Below are positions 42,152 through 51,466 of a stretch of 64,000 bases of DNA, in pieces. The position numbers and the translations under genes were made by a program. The notes under the pieces are model-generated. The model ran no database searches and was not told the DNA's origin. It saw nothing but the letters and a program-made list of their open reading frames with translations. The first letter of the stretch is position 1, and each line of letters starts with the position of its first letter. The DNA is from Bacillus mobilis (lineage in GTDB: Bacteria > Bacillota > Bacilli > Bacillales > Bacillaceae_G): assembly GCF_001884045.1 (NCBI RefSeq), contig NZ_MACF01000067.1:1-64000 (forward strand). Direction: 5' to 3'.

Positions 42152-45100
42152 ATGATGAAATGGAATCAGTTACTTCGTAAAGAGTTTACTGAAATTATAA
42201 AAAGTAAAAAAATATTAATTCCAATTATCGCGGTTTTATTCGTGCCAATTTTATATGCAGGTATGTTTTTATGGGCCTTTTGGGATCCGTATAAACAATT
42301 AGATGATTTACCAGTGGCGGTAGTCAATTTAGATAAAGGTGCAGTATTTGATGGGAAACCAATTGAGGTCGGAAAAGGGCTCGTTGATAATTTAAAGGAT
42401 AACACAAGTTTTAAATGGGAATTTGTAAGTGAAAAAGAAGCGAAAAAAGGAATGGAAGGTAGAAAGTATTACATGTTAGTACGCATTCCAAATGACTTCT
42501 CAAGTAACGCTACAACGTTATTAAAAGATGATCCAAAACCATTAAACTTAGAATACATTCCAAACGAAAGCTTAAACTTCTTATCTTCACAAATTGGCGG
42601 AACAGCCATTGAAAAAATTAAAGGTGAAGTATCAAGTACGTTAACGAAAACATATGCAGAGAAAATGTTCGATTCCATTCAAGACGTCTCAAAAGGATTA
42701 GCAGATGGGGCGGAAGGAGCAAATAAACTACACGACGGATCAAGTGAGTTGCATGATGGTTCAAGTAAAGTGACGGATGGCCTTCATACACTTCAAGGGA
42801 AGTCTGGAGAGATGAAGGATGGGGTTCAGAAATTAGCAGATGGATCTAATAAGTTACAAGATGGATCCGGAAAAGTGACAGCAGGTTTAAATACGTTAAA
42901 TAGCAGAACCGGTATAGGGAAATTACAAGATGGATCAGGAAAAGTAACAGCAGGTTTAAATACGCTAAATGGCAAAACAGGTGAAATGCAGACAGGTATA
43001 GGAAAATTACAAGATGGATCAGGAAAAATAACAGCAGGTTTAAATACGCTAAATGGCAAAACAGGTGAAATGCAGACAGGTATAGGGAAATTAATAGATG
43101 GATCAGGAAAAGTAACAGACGGTTTAAATACGTTAAATAGCAAAACGGGTGAAATGCAAAAAGGAATTGGTGAATTATATGATGGATCTGAGAAAGTGAC
43201 CGGTGGTTTGAACAAATTAGTAAGTAAATCCGGTGAATTAAAAACAGGAACAACGGATCTATCAAATGGTATGGAACAATTGGTTGGGGGGCAAAGACAA
43301 TTAGAGGAAGCCTCTCAAAACATTGAAAAAGGTTTGCAAGATTTAAATAGTAAAGTGAAAAGTTCTGCTGCAGCTTTAGAGGAAATGCAGTCAAAAGGCC
43401 CTTCTATATTGAATACAGTAAATGAGAAAATAGATGGAGCTGGGGCGAATATAAATCAGTTAAATGAACTTACGCAATCAACAGCAGGAGATGCAAAAAA
43501 TGCAGCGCAAGATGTAGCGAATTTACAAAAGCAAATTGAAAGTTTACCAAAAGAATATCAAGAGCAGTTACAACCATTCATAACAAGTGCTGTAAAAAGT
43601 ACAGCGACAGTTCAGCAAAAAGCTGCGGGAGTAGCGGGTGGAACAAATAAATTAAATGAAGAAGTAAAACAATTAAAAGGCGAAATAGATCAAAACACAA
43701 GTGATACGCAAAACAAACTACCGGACACAGAGAAATTGAAATCTTTAACAGATGGTATTGAGAAATTAGCGAGTGCACAAAAAGGATTTGTTGGAAATTT
43801 CCAAGGGTTTGGTACGAAGTTAAATACCGCTAAAGAAGGGGCAAATAAATTTAAAAACGAATCCGGTCAATTAATTGATGCGATAAATCAATTAGCAGAT
43901 GGTTCGGGTAAAGTAACAGGTGGCTTAGACAGATTATCTGCAGGAGCAAACCAAATGGCAGGTGGTGTAAATCAATTAGCAGATGGCTCAAGCCAAGTAA
44001 CAGGAGGTTTAGGTACATTATCTGCAGGAGCAAGCCAAATGACAGGCGGAATAATGCAATTAGCGGGTGGTTCAAGTCAAGTAACAGGAGGTTTAGGCAC
44101 GTTATCTGTAGGAGCAAATCAAATGGCAGGTGGAATAAATCAATTAGCGGACGGTTCAAGTCAAGTAACAGGAGGTTTAGGCACATTATCTGTAGGAGTA
44201 ACCAAATTAGCAGATGGCTCAAATCAAGTAACAACAGGCCTAGGCGATTTAAATGGTGGCCTAAATCAAATGTCTACCGGCTCAACCCAGCTAATCGACG
44301 GCGTAAATAAACTAGCAGACGGCTCTGGAAAAGTAACAGATGGCCTCGTAAAAGTAAACGACGGTTCAGGCGAACTTGCTGAGAAACTTGGCGAAGGGGC
44401 AGAAAAAACTGGTGAAGTGAAAGGGACGGATAAAACGTATGATATGTTTGCAAGTCCTGTAAAAGTGAAGACGGAGAAAATGGCGGAAGTTCCTAACTAT
44501 GGAACTGGATTTACACCGTATTTCTTATCACTCGGTTTATTTGTTGGGGCATTACTATTATCAATCGTATATCCATTACGTGATACAGTTGGCGTTCCAA
44601 AATCAGGATTTAGTTGGTTTATTAGTAAGTTCGGCGTGTTATTATCAGTCGGTATTATTCAAGCGATAGTAGCAGATGTGATATTGCTATTCGGATTAGG
44701 TGTAGAAGTACAAAGTATTCCGTATTTCATACTCTTTAGCATCGTTACAAGTTTAGCGTTTATCGCATTAATTCAATGTTTAGTAACAGCATTCGGTGAT
44801 GCAGGGCGTTTCATCGCCATCATCACATTAATTATTCAGCTTACAACAAGTGCTGGAACATTCCCACTAGAATTGATTCCGAAGTTATTACAACCATTCA
44901 ATGCTTGGTTACCGATGACATACTCTGTATCAGGATTGAAAGCAGTCGTATCAAGTGGAGACTTTAACTTCATGTGGCAAAACGTAGGGGTGCTCATGAT
45001 TTTCATTGTTGTATTATCACTTGGAACAATTGCATCCTTAACTTGGATGCACAAACGACAATTTAAAAATATTGCGGAAAATCAATCGATTGAAGCGTAG
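42152..45100 (+). CDS. yhgE: YhgE/Pip-family giant membrane protein
   Basis: A 982-residue protein; AAAAGGGGGAG precedes ATG ATG (42152/42155). One N-terminal membrane helix (ILIPIIAVLFVPILYAGMFLW) precedes a very long extracellular region, then about five C-terminal helices (YFLSLGLFVGALLLSIVYPL to WMHKRQFK) in ABC-2 style. The extracellular region has two blocks of 28-residue repeats built from heptads such as LADGSSQVTGGL and LQDGSGKVTAGL, predicted to form a long coiled coil or helical bundle. The family includes the phage infection protein Pip of Lactococcus and type VII-secretion relatives (YueB/EsaA). In B. subtilis yhgE follows yhgD. Likely control is by YhgD. Confidence 0.93.
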   Translation: MMKWNQLLRKEFTEIIKSKKILIPIIAVLFVPILYAGMFLWAFWDPYKQLDDLPVAVVNLDKGAVFDGKPIEVGKGLVDNLKDNTSFKWEFVSEKEAKKGMEGRKYYMLVRIPNDFSSNATTLLKDDPKPLNLEYIPNESLNFLSSQIGGTAIEKIKGEVSSTLTKTYAEKMFDSIQDVSKGLADGAEGANKLHDGSSELHDGSSKVTDGLHTLQGKSGEMKDGVQKLADGSNKLQDGSGKVTAGLNTLNSRTGIGKLQDGSGKVTAGLNTLNGKTGEMQTGIGKLQDGSGKITAGLNTLNGKTGEMQTGIGKLIDGSGKVTDGLNTLNSKTGEMQKGIGELYDGSEKVTGGLNKLVSKSGELKTGTTDLSNGMEQLVGGQRQLEEASQNIEKGLQDLNSKVKSSAAALEEMQSKGPSILNTVNEKIDGAGANINQLNELTQSTAGDAKNAAQDVANLQKQIESLPKEYQEQLQPFITSAVKSTATVQQKAAGVAGGTNKLNEEVKQLKGEIDQNTSDTQNKLPDTEKLKSLTDGIEKLASAQKGFVGNFQGFGTKLNTAKEGANKFKNESGQLIDAINQLADGSGKVTGGLDRLSAGANQMAGGVNQLADGSSQVTGGLGTLSAGASQMTGGIMQLAGGSSQVTGGLGTLSVGANQMAGGINQLADGSSQVTGGLGTLSVGVTKLADGSNQVTTGLGDLNGGLNQMSTGSTQLIDGVNKLADGSGKVTDGLVKVNDGSGELAEKLGEGAEKTGEVKGTDKTYDMFASPVKVKTEKMAEVPNYGTGFTPYFLSLGLFVGALLLSIVYPLRDTVGVPKSGFSWFISKFGVLLSVGIIQAIVADVILLFGLGVEVQSIPYFILFSIVTSLAFIALIQCLVTAFGDAGRFIAIITLIIQLTTSAGTFPLELIPKLLQPFNAWLPMTYSVSGLKAVVSSGDFNFMWQNVGVLMIFIVVLSLGTIASLTWMHKRQFKNIAENQSIEA
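42830..43235 (+). repeat. First 28-codon repeat block in yhgE
   Basis: About five units of 84 bases coding KLQDGSGKVTAGLNTLNGKTGEMQTGIG-type sequence with high DNA identity. One unit (near 42900) lacks five codons (NSRTGIGKLQ instead of NGKTGEMQTGIGKLQ), breaking the heptad register. Confidence 0.85.
43866..44370 (+). repeat. Second 28-codon repeat block in yhgE
   Basis: About five units coding LADGSSQVTGGLGTLSAGAxQMAGGINQ-type sequence. One unit (near 44190) lacks one heptad (SVGVTKLADGS). Confidence 0.85.
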
Positions 45101-45103
45101 AAA

Positions 45104-45130
45104 AAAAAGCACCTTTTCGGTGCTTTTTTA
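45104..45130 (+). terminator. Terminator after yhgE
   Basis: AAAAAGCACC (45104-45113), TTTTC loop, GGTGCTTTTT (45119-45128). Confidence 0.9.
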
Positions 45131-45244
45131 TTTTAATGTAGGAGGTCTTTTCTGTAGTTTATATAAACCTTTTTACAAGATATAGAGACGAAAGAAAAGG
45201 ATTTACAACAATTTATAGAGAAAACTAGATATAGAGGAGTTGAT

Positions 45245-45460
45245 ATGATGAAAGGAAATCTTACTTATTATTTTATTTTAAATCCGCTAATCATCTTTCT
45301 TGTTTACGCCCTTTCACCTATCTTGTTTCATAAAGAAAAATATACAAATATGAAAGACGCACTAGGAATACTTTTAGTTTACTATGTGCTAATTAGCGGG
45401 TATTACCTTATGGATGTTGTAAGTAAAAGAATGAAGAAAAATAATAAGGACGAACAATAA
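45245..45460 (+). CDS. Small two-helix membrane protein
   Basis: A 71-residue protein; TAGAGGAG precedes ATG 45245/45248. Two hydrophobic segments (YYFILNPLIIFLVYALSPILF and ALGILLVYYVLISGYYLMDVV) and a basic C-terminus (KRMKKNNKD). No family recognised. It is 36 bases upstream of the DUF2087-like gene, suggesting one operon with the next two genes. Confidence 0.75.
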   Translation: MMKGNLTYYFILNPLIIFLVYALSPILFHKEKYTNMKDALGILLVYYVLISGYYLMDVVSKRMKKNNKDEQ

Positions 45461-45496
45461 AGTTGTAGTATTAAAAAAACGGTGGAGGATAACAAA

Positions 45497-45799
45497 ATGA
45501 CCGAAAATGAAATGAAATTCAGAGATACGACGATTCGTAACTTTTTCGATAAAGAGGACCGCCTAAAATCGATTCCAGGTCAAAAGAAGAAAAAACTAGT
45601 ATTGTTAGAGCATTTAATTAGCAAGTTAAACGCTGGAAATCAATATACGGAAAAAGAAATTAATACTTTTATAAAACAGTATCACGATGATTTTTGTACG
45701 ATTAGACGTGAGTTTATTGTGCACGGGTTTATGGATCGAGAGGATAATATGTACCATATAAACGGGAGAGAAGTTTGGACGAAGTGGGAGGAGTTATAA
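45497..45799 (+). CDS. DUF2087-like small protein
   Basis: A 100-residue protein; ATG 45497 is chosen because GGTGGAGG lies upstream and the frame's earlier GTG is inside that site. The pattern RLKSIPGQKKKKLVLLEHLI then YTEKEINTFIKQYHDDFCTI, RREFIVHGFMDR and YHI is that of DUF2087, a winged-helix-like domain often found in or near transcription regulators. It may bind DNA; no target is apparent. Confidence 0.82.
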   Translation: MTENEMKFRDTTIRNFFDKEDRLKSIPGQKKKKLVLLEHLISKLNAGNQYTEKEINTFIKQYHDDFCTIRREFIVHGFMDREDNMYHINGREVWTKWEEL

Positions 45800-45823
45800 A
45801 TGTAATGAGGAAGGGGAATTGTC

Positions 45824-46501
45824 TTGCAAGCTAGTAGTCTTATACGTGAAGAAATTTCGGGAAAACCATCAATTTTAGGGATATTCACTTCGCCAACAGT
45901 GCAATTTAAAAGGATGAAGAATCAAAGAAATATACTTTTACCACTTGTACTTTTAATAGTACTAATTATAATTTCAAGTGCTTTCATGTCATGGAATACT
46001 TTAAACAATCCTGCGTTTAGTATGTTTCATGATAAAACGGGATTTACGGTACCGAAATATATAACTTTCTTTACTACACTCGGGGTTTCCGTAGTCAGTG
46101 GAATCGTAGCTTTATTTTTTGCGCCTATATTCTATAAAAACATTATGATTTTTTTCGGGGTTGATATTACCTATAAAGAAACATTTCCTATCATTATTTA
46201 TGCTTCGTTTGTATTACGATTAGGGATGATTTTAAACGGATTCATTGCATTGTCTCTAAATGGATATGAGATATCTTATACGAGTTTAGGGGCAATAGCA
46301 ACGGATAACATGGTTTTGCATACAATCGCTCAAAGAATAGATATATTTAATATTTGGTATTACATTTTATTAGGCATCGGTTTGAAAACGATAACAAATT
46401 TATATAAGAAGAAACTTATTCCTCTTATTATTGTCCTTTTCGTTTTCACTAGTTTATTAGCGAGTATGGCTGGATTTATGCAGGAAATATCTAAACCGTA
46501 A
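45824..46501 (+). CDS. YIP1-family-like membrane protein
   Basis: A 225-residue protein starting at TTG 45824 after GAGGAAGGGG. Five hydrophobic segments: ILLPLVLLIVLIIISSAFM, ITFFTTLGVSVVSGIVALFFA, FPIIIYASFVLRLGMILNGF, IWYYILLGIGLKTI and LIPLIIVLFVFTSLLASMAGF. The layout, with a soluble start (PSILGIFTSPTVQFKRMK), fits bacterial YIP1/Yip1-domain proteins. It is last in a likely three-gene operon. Confidence 0.75.
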   Translation: MQASSLIREEISGKPSILGIFTSPTVQFKRMKNQRNILLPLVLLIVLIIISSAFMSWNTLNNPAFSMFHDKTGFTVPKYITFFTTLGVSVVSGIVALFFAPIFYKNIMIFFGVDITYKETFPIIIYASFVLRLGMILNGFIALSLNGYEISYTSLGAIATDNMVLHTIAQRIDIFNIWYYILLGIGLKTITNLYKKKLIPLIIVLFVFTSLLASMAGFMQEISKP

Positions 46502-46524
46502 AGATATATGGGAAGTAGAAATAT

Positions 46525-46560
46525 AAAGGTGGTTTGGATATAGATCAAACCACCTTTTAT
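46525..46560. terminator. Bidirectional terminator
   Basis: AAAGGTGGTTTG (46525-46536) pairs perfectly with CAAACCACCTTT (46546-46557) between convergent genes. Confidence 0.88.
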
Positions 46561-46566
46561 CATTTT

Positions 46567-47070
46567 TTATACTAAAACTTCTGTTTCCAGTCTGTCTTTC
46601 TGACGAAGATGATGTGCGAAATGCATAGAAATAAGCTGGAACCATTCTGCTGCATGTAAGTAACCAAGCCCAGGATGTTCGACTTTACAATCACTTGGGA
46701 TAGAAGAAAGTGTTGGCTCAATGTCTTTAACAATTGTAATTAATTCTAGAAGCTGTTTCTGTACGTCTTCTTTATTAGATGGGTTTTCAGGCGTATATCC
46801 AGGATGATCTGGTAATTTGATTTTTATGTCTGGGAAAGCTCCCATCATATATACCTTTTCTCCCATATCTGTTTTCTTGTTAGTTACAGAAGGCAATTCA
46901 GTTGTGCATTTTGAGATTGCATCTAACTGCATGCGTGTAGCTGAAATTAAGTGATTATACATTTGACCGAGAGACCATACCTCATGAGAAGGCTTCATCC
47001 TAAATTGTTCTATAGAGTACTTTTCTAATTCCTCTATGTAGTACGTTGCTAACTCTTCAAATTTCTTCAT
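46567..47070 (-). CDS. DinB-family protein
   Basis: A 167-residue four-helix-bundle protein of the DinB/YfiT superfamily. Histidines likely to hold the metal are in WSLGQMYNHLISATR (about residue 40) and in the C-terminal WFQLISMHFAHHLRQKDRL. Members include thiol transferases and damage-induced proteins; the substrate is unknown. AAAAAGGAGT precedes the ATG. The WYL regulator lies 92 bases upstream in the same direction and may control it. Confidence 0.87.
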   Translation of the reverse strand: MKKFEELATYYIEELEKYSIEQFRMKPSHEVWSLGQMYNHLISATRMQLDAISKCTTELPSVTNKKTDMGEKVYMMGAFPDIKIKLPDHPGYTPENPSNKEDVQKQLLELITIVKDIEPTLSSIPSDCKVEHPGLGYLHAAEWFQLISMHFAHHLRQKDRLETEVLV

Positions 47071-47162
47071 ATCACTAACTCCTTTTTATGAAAATGTATT
47101 TGTTACTCCCTACTATAAAGAAGTAATGCTGACAACATTATGTCAGTAGTGAAATGCAACAA

Positions 47163-48104
47163 TTAAAGTTTTAACATTTTCTTTGCTTCATCATGAATTT
47201 TCTCAGATAGAACGTTTGGTTCAAGTACTTGCACTTGGCTTCCCCAGCTTAATACCCATTGAAATACTTCGTCTATGTTTCTCGATTTCAAAAAGACGTG
47301 AAAACCATTGTCTCTATGCTCGTATGAATCTATGAAGAAGTATCGTGATTCAATAATTTTATGTGCAATATGGGCTGGGAATAATAAATGAATCATCACA
47401 GTACGGTTGCTTTCAGGCTGATATTCTTGCAAAGAAAAGTCTTCGGGTTTTGTAAAGAATTCTTGTACTTGCTGTAATTCCTCCATTCGATCTAAGCGAA
47501 AATTACGTATTTGTTCTCGAAGTACACAATGAGAAACGATGTACCAAATTCCTGAAATATTGACTAAACCGTAAGGATGAACGGTCCGTTTTATTTTTGT
47601 AGTTTCTCTTGGTTTACGATAAGAAAAAGAGATAGCCTGTTCTTTTTGGATAGATTCTTGCAACAGGATAAGTTGTTTTTCAAGTTTTTCTTGTTCAGAT
47701 TGTTTGTGTGAAAATATAGGAGAAAGGAAACGGAAAGTCCCTCGTAACTCTCGGGCTTTCTTTTGTTGATCAGTAGGGAGGACGACCTCAAGTTTCTCTT
47801 TTGCTGATTTTGCGTGTACAGAGAAAGAAGAAGTGAAAGTTTTCTCGATATAATCACCGCCTAATAAAAGAGTAACAGCCTCTTCAGACGTAAGCTGAAT
47901 GGGTGGTAAGAAATAACCATCCATTAATGAATAACCTTGGCCAGGCATGGCGAAAAGTGGGACGCCAGATTCACTAAGTGCATCCATATCTCTATAAATC
48001 GTTCTTATACTTGTCTCAAATTTTTCAGCTAAGCTTTGTGCTGTAACAGTTTGTCTTCTTTGTAATTCAATTAATATAGCTAATAAACGATCCGTCCGAT
48101 TCAT
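47163..48104 (-). CDS. HTH-WYL domain transcription regulator
   Basis: A 313-residue regulator of the YafY type. The N-terminal winged helix is DRLLAILIELQRRQTVTAQS, then FETSIRTIYRDMDALSESG. The WYL domain (about residues 140-215) contains ISFSYRKPRETTKIKRTVHP and YGLVNISGIWYIVSHC. A C-terminal dimerisation extension follows. Such proteins often regulate the adjacent gene, here dinB-like. The ligand is unknown. Confidence 0.9.
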   Translation of the reverse strand: MNRTDRLLAILIELQRRQTVTAQSLAEKFETSIRTIYRDMDALSESGVPLFAMPGQGYSLMDGYFLPPIQLTSEEAVTLLLGGDYIEKTFTSSFSVHAKSAKEKLEVVLPTDQQKKARELRGTFRFLSPIFSHKQSEQEKLEKQLILLQESIQKEQAISFSYRKPRETTKIKRTVHPYGLVNISGIWYIVSHCVLREQIRNFRLDRMEELQQVQEFFTKPEDFSLQEYQPESNRTVMIHLLFPAHIAHKIIESRYFFIDSYEHRDNGFHVFLKSRNIDEVFQWVLSWGSQVQVLEPNVLSEKIHDEAKKMLKL

Positions 48105-48269
48105 GAAATATCCCCCTGTATCTTTTATAAATATGCCTACTGTAAACTTCTAAAAGCAGTATAAACTCTCCTCCCATTAACAGACTTTTCCCTATGTATA
48201 ATATTAATATAGTAAAATCATAACAACCCATATTGCAGTTTCCAATAATATACTATATAATCAATTTAA

Positions 48270-48281
48270 GAAAACGTTTTC
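48270..48281. promoter_or_regulatory. LacI-type palindromic operator
   Basis: GAAAACGTTTTC is a perfect 12-base palindrome with the central CG typical of LacI-family operators, 20 bases before the LacI-family gene. Autoregulation is inferred. Confidence 0.7.
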
Positions 48282-48301
48282 ATGCAAAGGGGGAGAATTT
48301 C

Positions 48302-49318
48302 GTGTCGACTATAGAGGACGTGGCGAAATTAGCGGGGTTATCAAGGACAACGGTTTCTAGGGTGATTAATAATCATCCATATGTTTCAGATGAGAAGAAA
48401 AAAAGGGTTCAATTAGCAATGAAGCATTTAGGCTTCGTTCCTAATTCTGCGGCGAGAAGGCTTCGTAAACAAAAGACGGAAACAATTGCGGTGCTAGTTC
48501 CAAGGATTACAAATCCTTTCTTCAGTAGATTTATCGAAGCAATCGAGATTGCTGCTTCTGAACATAAATATAAACTGATTATTTGTCAAACAAGATATTT
48601 ACCGGAAAAAGAGATGGAGTATTTACAATTATTATCTACGAAACAAGTAGATGGGATTATTCTATGTTCACTAGAAAATCCGTGGGAAGATGTAGAGCCA
48701 TACTTACAGCACGGTCCAATCGTGTTATGTAATGAATATATTGAGGAAGCAAATGTTCCAACAGTGAAGTTTGATCATGCACAAGGAGCATACATAGCTG
48801 CTAAGCATGTGTTAGAACAAGGATATCGTAATCTTATTTTTTGCCGTGGAAACGAAACCAAAGTGGTTAGCCAACAGCGAAAAATGGGCTTTTTACGTGC
48901 CATAACAGAGAAGAGCCGCCAAGTAGAAGCGATCGATTTTCTTGAAAACGCTTTCTCTTGGGACGATGGAAAGAGAATATTCCATGAAGTATTAAAAGAC
49001 AAAAAAAATCCTACCGCGATTTTGGCAGGAGGCGACGAGGTTGCAGCTGGAATTATTTCAGAGGCAAAACGCCATGACTGGAGCATTCCAGATGATCTCG
49101 CTGTTATCGGTTTTGATAATCAAATATTATCACAGATTACAGAGCCAGGTATTACGACAATTGAACAGCCAATCGATGAGATGGCCCGAAAAGTTGTCGA
49201 CCTGATGATGGATAAAATCCATACGAAAAATTATCGACAAAAAGAATTGTATGAGTTTGAACTGGAGCTCTTGGTGAAAGGTTCAACGATGAAGAAGGAT
49301 ACGATGTTATTAGCCTAG
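48302..49318 (+). CDS. LacI-family transcription regulator
   Basis: A 338-residue regulator; GTG 48302 follows AAAGGGGGAG. The HTH is TIEDVAKLAGLSRTTVSRVI with the hinge helix PNSAARRLRKQKT. The periplasmic-binding-like sensor domain (about 60-330) begins TIAVLVPRITNPFFSRFIEA and includes PTAILAGGDEVAAGI and GFDNQILSQITEPGITTIEQP. No sugar gene is adjacent; B. subtilis DegA is a possible relative. Confidence 0.92.
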   Translation: MSTIEDVAKLAGLSRTTVSRVINNHPYVSDEKKKRVQLAMKHLGFVPNSAARRLRKQKTETIAVLVPRITNPFFSRFIEAIEIAASEHKYKLIICQTRYLPEKEMEYLQLLSTKQVDGIILCSLENPWEDVEPYLQHGPIVLCNEYIEEANVPTVKFDHAQGAYIAAKHVLEQGYRNLIFCRGNETKVVSQQRKMGFLRAITEKSRQVEAIDFLENAFSWDDGKRIFHEVLKDKKNPTAILAGGDEVAAGIISEAKRHDWSIPDDLAVIGFDNQILSQITEPGITTIEQPIDEMARKVVDLMMDKIHTKNYRQKELYEFELELLVKGSTMKKDTMLLA

Positions 49319-49343
49319 TAGACTATGTCTGCTAGGTTTTTTT
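49314..49343. terminator. Terminator after LacI-family gene
   Basis: CCTAGTAGAC (49314-49323) pairs with GTCTGCTAGG (49327-49336) with one G-U, then T6. Confidence 0.82.
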
Positions 49344-49357
49344 ATGTTCACAAACTA

Positions 49358-49486
49358 CTATTCTTCGTGAACGCAGTCATCACATTTGTTATGGTATGCT
49401 TCGTGTTGCTCATCAATTTCTTTCCCGCAGTGCGCACAAGTTTTCGTCGGTAAATTTCTGAAAAACTCCATTGGTTGATCGATCAT
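49358..49486 (-). CDS. yhfH: YhfH-like zinc-ribbon micro-protein
   Basis: A 42-residue protein; the start at 49486 is preceded by GGAGGGATTGAC. It has a zinc-ribbon pattern, CAHCGKE then CDDC, separated by a histidine-rich stretch (QHEAYHNK). Length, sequence style and its place next to yhfI and lplJ match YhfH of B. subtilis. Function unknown. Confidence 0.85.
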   Translation of the reverse strand: MIDQPMEFFRNLPTKTCAHCGKEIDEQHEAYHNKCDDCVHEE

Positions 49487-49666
49487 GTCAATCCCTCCAT
49501 TTCCATTTCTTACTATCATTGTATTAGTACAAAAAGTAAAAGTCAACAACTGTTTTATAACAAAATTGAAAATTAATGAAAAAGTTTAGGAAATGGATTA
49601 TAGTTAACAATGTAGGATGTAAGTGAAACATGCATTCCTACTCGGTTTTAGAAAGGATGGATACAT

Positions 49667-50401
49667 ATGAAAATGACTGTTGTCGGCTTTTGGGGCGGAT
49701 TTCCAGAAGCGGGAGAAGCAACGTCGGGGTATTTGTTTGAACACGATGGTTTTCGTTTACTTGTAGACTGTGGTAGTGGTGTACTAGCACAGCTCCAAAA
49801 ATATATAACACCATCTGATATAGATGCAGTTGTACTTTCGCATTATCATCACGATCATGTTGCAGACATTGGGGTATTGCAATATGCGAGATTAATTATG
49901 AGCGGGGCGAAGGGGCAACTACCGGAATTACCAATATACGGTCATACGTTTGACGAGAATGGATTCCATTCTTTAACGCATGAACCGCATACGAAAGGAA
50001 TCGCGTACAACCCAGAAGAAACACTTCAAGTTGGACCGTTCTCGATTTCATTCTTAAAAACTGTTCATCCTGTTACATGCTTTGCGATGCGCATTACAGC
50101 TGGTAGTGACGCTGTAGTATATAGCGCTGATTCCAGTTATATTCCTGAATTTATTCCATTCACAAAAGATGCTGATCTTTTCATTTGTGAGTGTAATATG
50201 TATGCACATCAAGAGGCTGCAAAAGCAGGGCATATGAATAGTACAGAAGTAGCAAGTATTGCGAAAGATGCAAATGTAAAAGAACTTTTATTAACGCACT
50301 TACCACATACAGGCAACACATCTGATTTAGTAACAGAAGCAAAACAAATTTTCAGTGGCCATATTACGCTAGCGCATAGTGGTTACATCTGGAACTCATG
50401 A
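49667..50401 (+). CDS. yhfI: YhfI-like metallo-beta-lactamase fold hydrolase
   Basis: A 244-residue MBL-fold enzyme; GAAAGGATGG precedes the ATG. The zinc-binding motif HYHHDH (about residue 63) follows DIDAVVLS, with further ligands in HPVTCF, YSADSSYIPE and a late HLPHTG. Close to phosphodiesterase-like members such as RNase Z relatives. It is separated from lplJ by 9 bases, so the two are likely co-transcribed. Confidence 0.93.
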   Translation: MKMTVVGFWGGFPEAGEATSGYLFEHDGFRLLVDCGSGVLAQLQKYITPSDIDAVVLSHYHHDHVADIGVLQYARLIMSGAKGQLPELPIYGHTFDENGFHSLTHEPHTKGIAYNPEETLQVGPFSISFLKTVHPVTCFAMRITAGSDAVVYSADSSYIPEFIPFTKDADLFICECNMYAHQEAAKAGHMNSTEVASIAKDANVKELLLTHLPHTGNTSDLVTEAKQIFSGHITLAHSGYIWNS

Positions 50402-50410
50402 GGTGATACG

Positions 50411-51400
50411 ATGTTATTTATTGATAATAAAGGAATTACAGATCCTAGAATAAACTTAGCAATTGAAGAATATTGTGTGAAGAATTTAGATATTAACGAA
50501 ACATATTTACTGTTCTACATTAACGAACCTTCCATTATCATTGGTAAAAACCAAAACACAGTAGAAGAAATTAATGCAGATTACGTAAAAGAACAAGGTA
50601 TTCATGTTGTTCGTCGTCTATCAGGCGGAGGCGCAGTATATCATGATTTAGGAAACTTAAACTTCAGCTTTATTACGAAAGATGATGGAGACAGTTTCAG
50701 CAACTTTAAAAAATTCACAGAGCCTGTAACGAAAGCGCTTGGTAAATTAGGCGTAAATGCAGAACTAAGTGGTCGTAACGACATTTTAGCTGAAGGTAGA
50801 AAAATTTCAGGTAACGCGCAGTTCTCAACGAAAGGTCGTATGTTCAGTCACGGTACGTTACTATTTGACTCTGAAATCGATCACGTCGTATCAGCATTAA
50901 AAGTAAAAATGGATAAGATCCAATCAAAAGGAATCAAATCAATCCGTAGCCGCGTTGCGAACATTACAGAGTTCTTAAACGAAAAAATGACGACAGAAGA
51001 GTTTAGACAACTTCTTCTAGAAACAATTTTCGAAGGGGAAACAGAAATTCCAACGTACGAATTAACAGAAAATGATTGGAAAGAAATCCATAAACTATCT
51101 GAAGAGCGCTACCAAAATTGGGATTGGAACTACGGAAAATCTCCGAAGTTCAACTTACAACATTCACACCGCTTCCCAGTTGGACAAGTTGATGTTCGTC
51201 TTGAAGTGAAAAAAGGAACAGTAACAGAATGTAAAATTTACGGTGACTTCTTCGGTTCACTAGATGTACATGACATTGAAGAGCGTCTAACAGGTGTACA
51301 ATTTGATAAAGATGCATTCACTGCAGCTTTAGAAGGCGTAGATATCGTACGCTATTTCGGTAATATTACAACAGAAGATTTCTTACATTTATTCTTCTAA
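50411..51400 (+). CDS. lplJ: Lipoate-protein ligase LplJ
   Basis: A 329-residue enzyme attaching free lipoate to E2 and GcvH proteins through lipoyl-AMP. The family motif RRLSGGGAVYHDLGNLNFSF lies at about residues 73-92. GRNDILAEGRKISGNAQF contains the catalytic lysine region, and a C-terminal accessory domain starts near residue 245. AGGTGATACG precedes the ATG. Same gene order as B. subtilis yhfI-lplJ(yhfJ). Confidence 0.95.
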   Translation: MLFIDNKGITDPRINLAIEEYCVKNLDINETYLLFYINEPSIIIGKNQNTVEEINADYVKEQGIHVVRRLSGGGAVYHDLGNLNFSFITKDDGDSFSNFKKFTEPVTKALGKLGVNAELSGRNDILAEGRKISGNAQFSTKGRMFSHGTLLFDSEIDHVVSALKVKMDKIQSKGIKSIRSRVANITEFLNEKMTTEEFRQLLLETIFEGETEIPTYELTENDWKEIHKLSEERYQNWDWNYGKSPKFNLQHSHRFPVGQVDVRLEVKKGTVTECKIYGDFFGSLDVHDIEERLTGVQFDKDAFTAALEGVDIVRYFGNITTEDFLHLFF

Positions 51401-51406
51401 AAATGA

Positions 51407-51438
51407 GGGAGGCTACCGTAATGGGCAGCCTCTTTTTT
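51407..51438 (+). terminator. Terminator after lplJ
   Basis: GAGGCT and AGCCTC flank partly paired ACC/GGG, followed by T7 (51431-51439). Confidence 0.8.
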
Positions 51439-51466
51439 TACGTAGATTGTCACGTTTTGTCGGTAA

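Noticed and set aside
42826-44234. Long minus-strand hydrophobic frames under yhgE
   Set aside because: Shadows of the repetitive coding strand; no ribosome binding sites.
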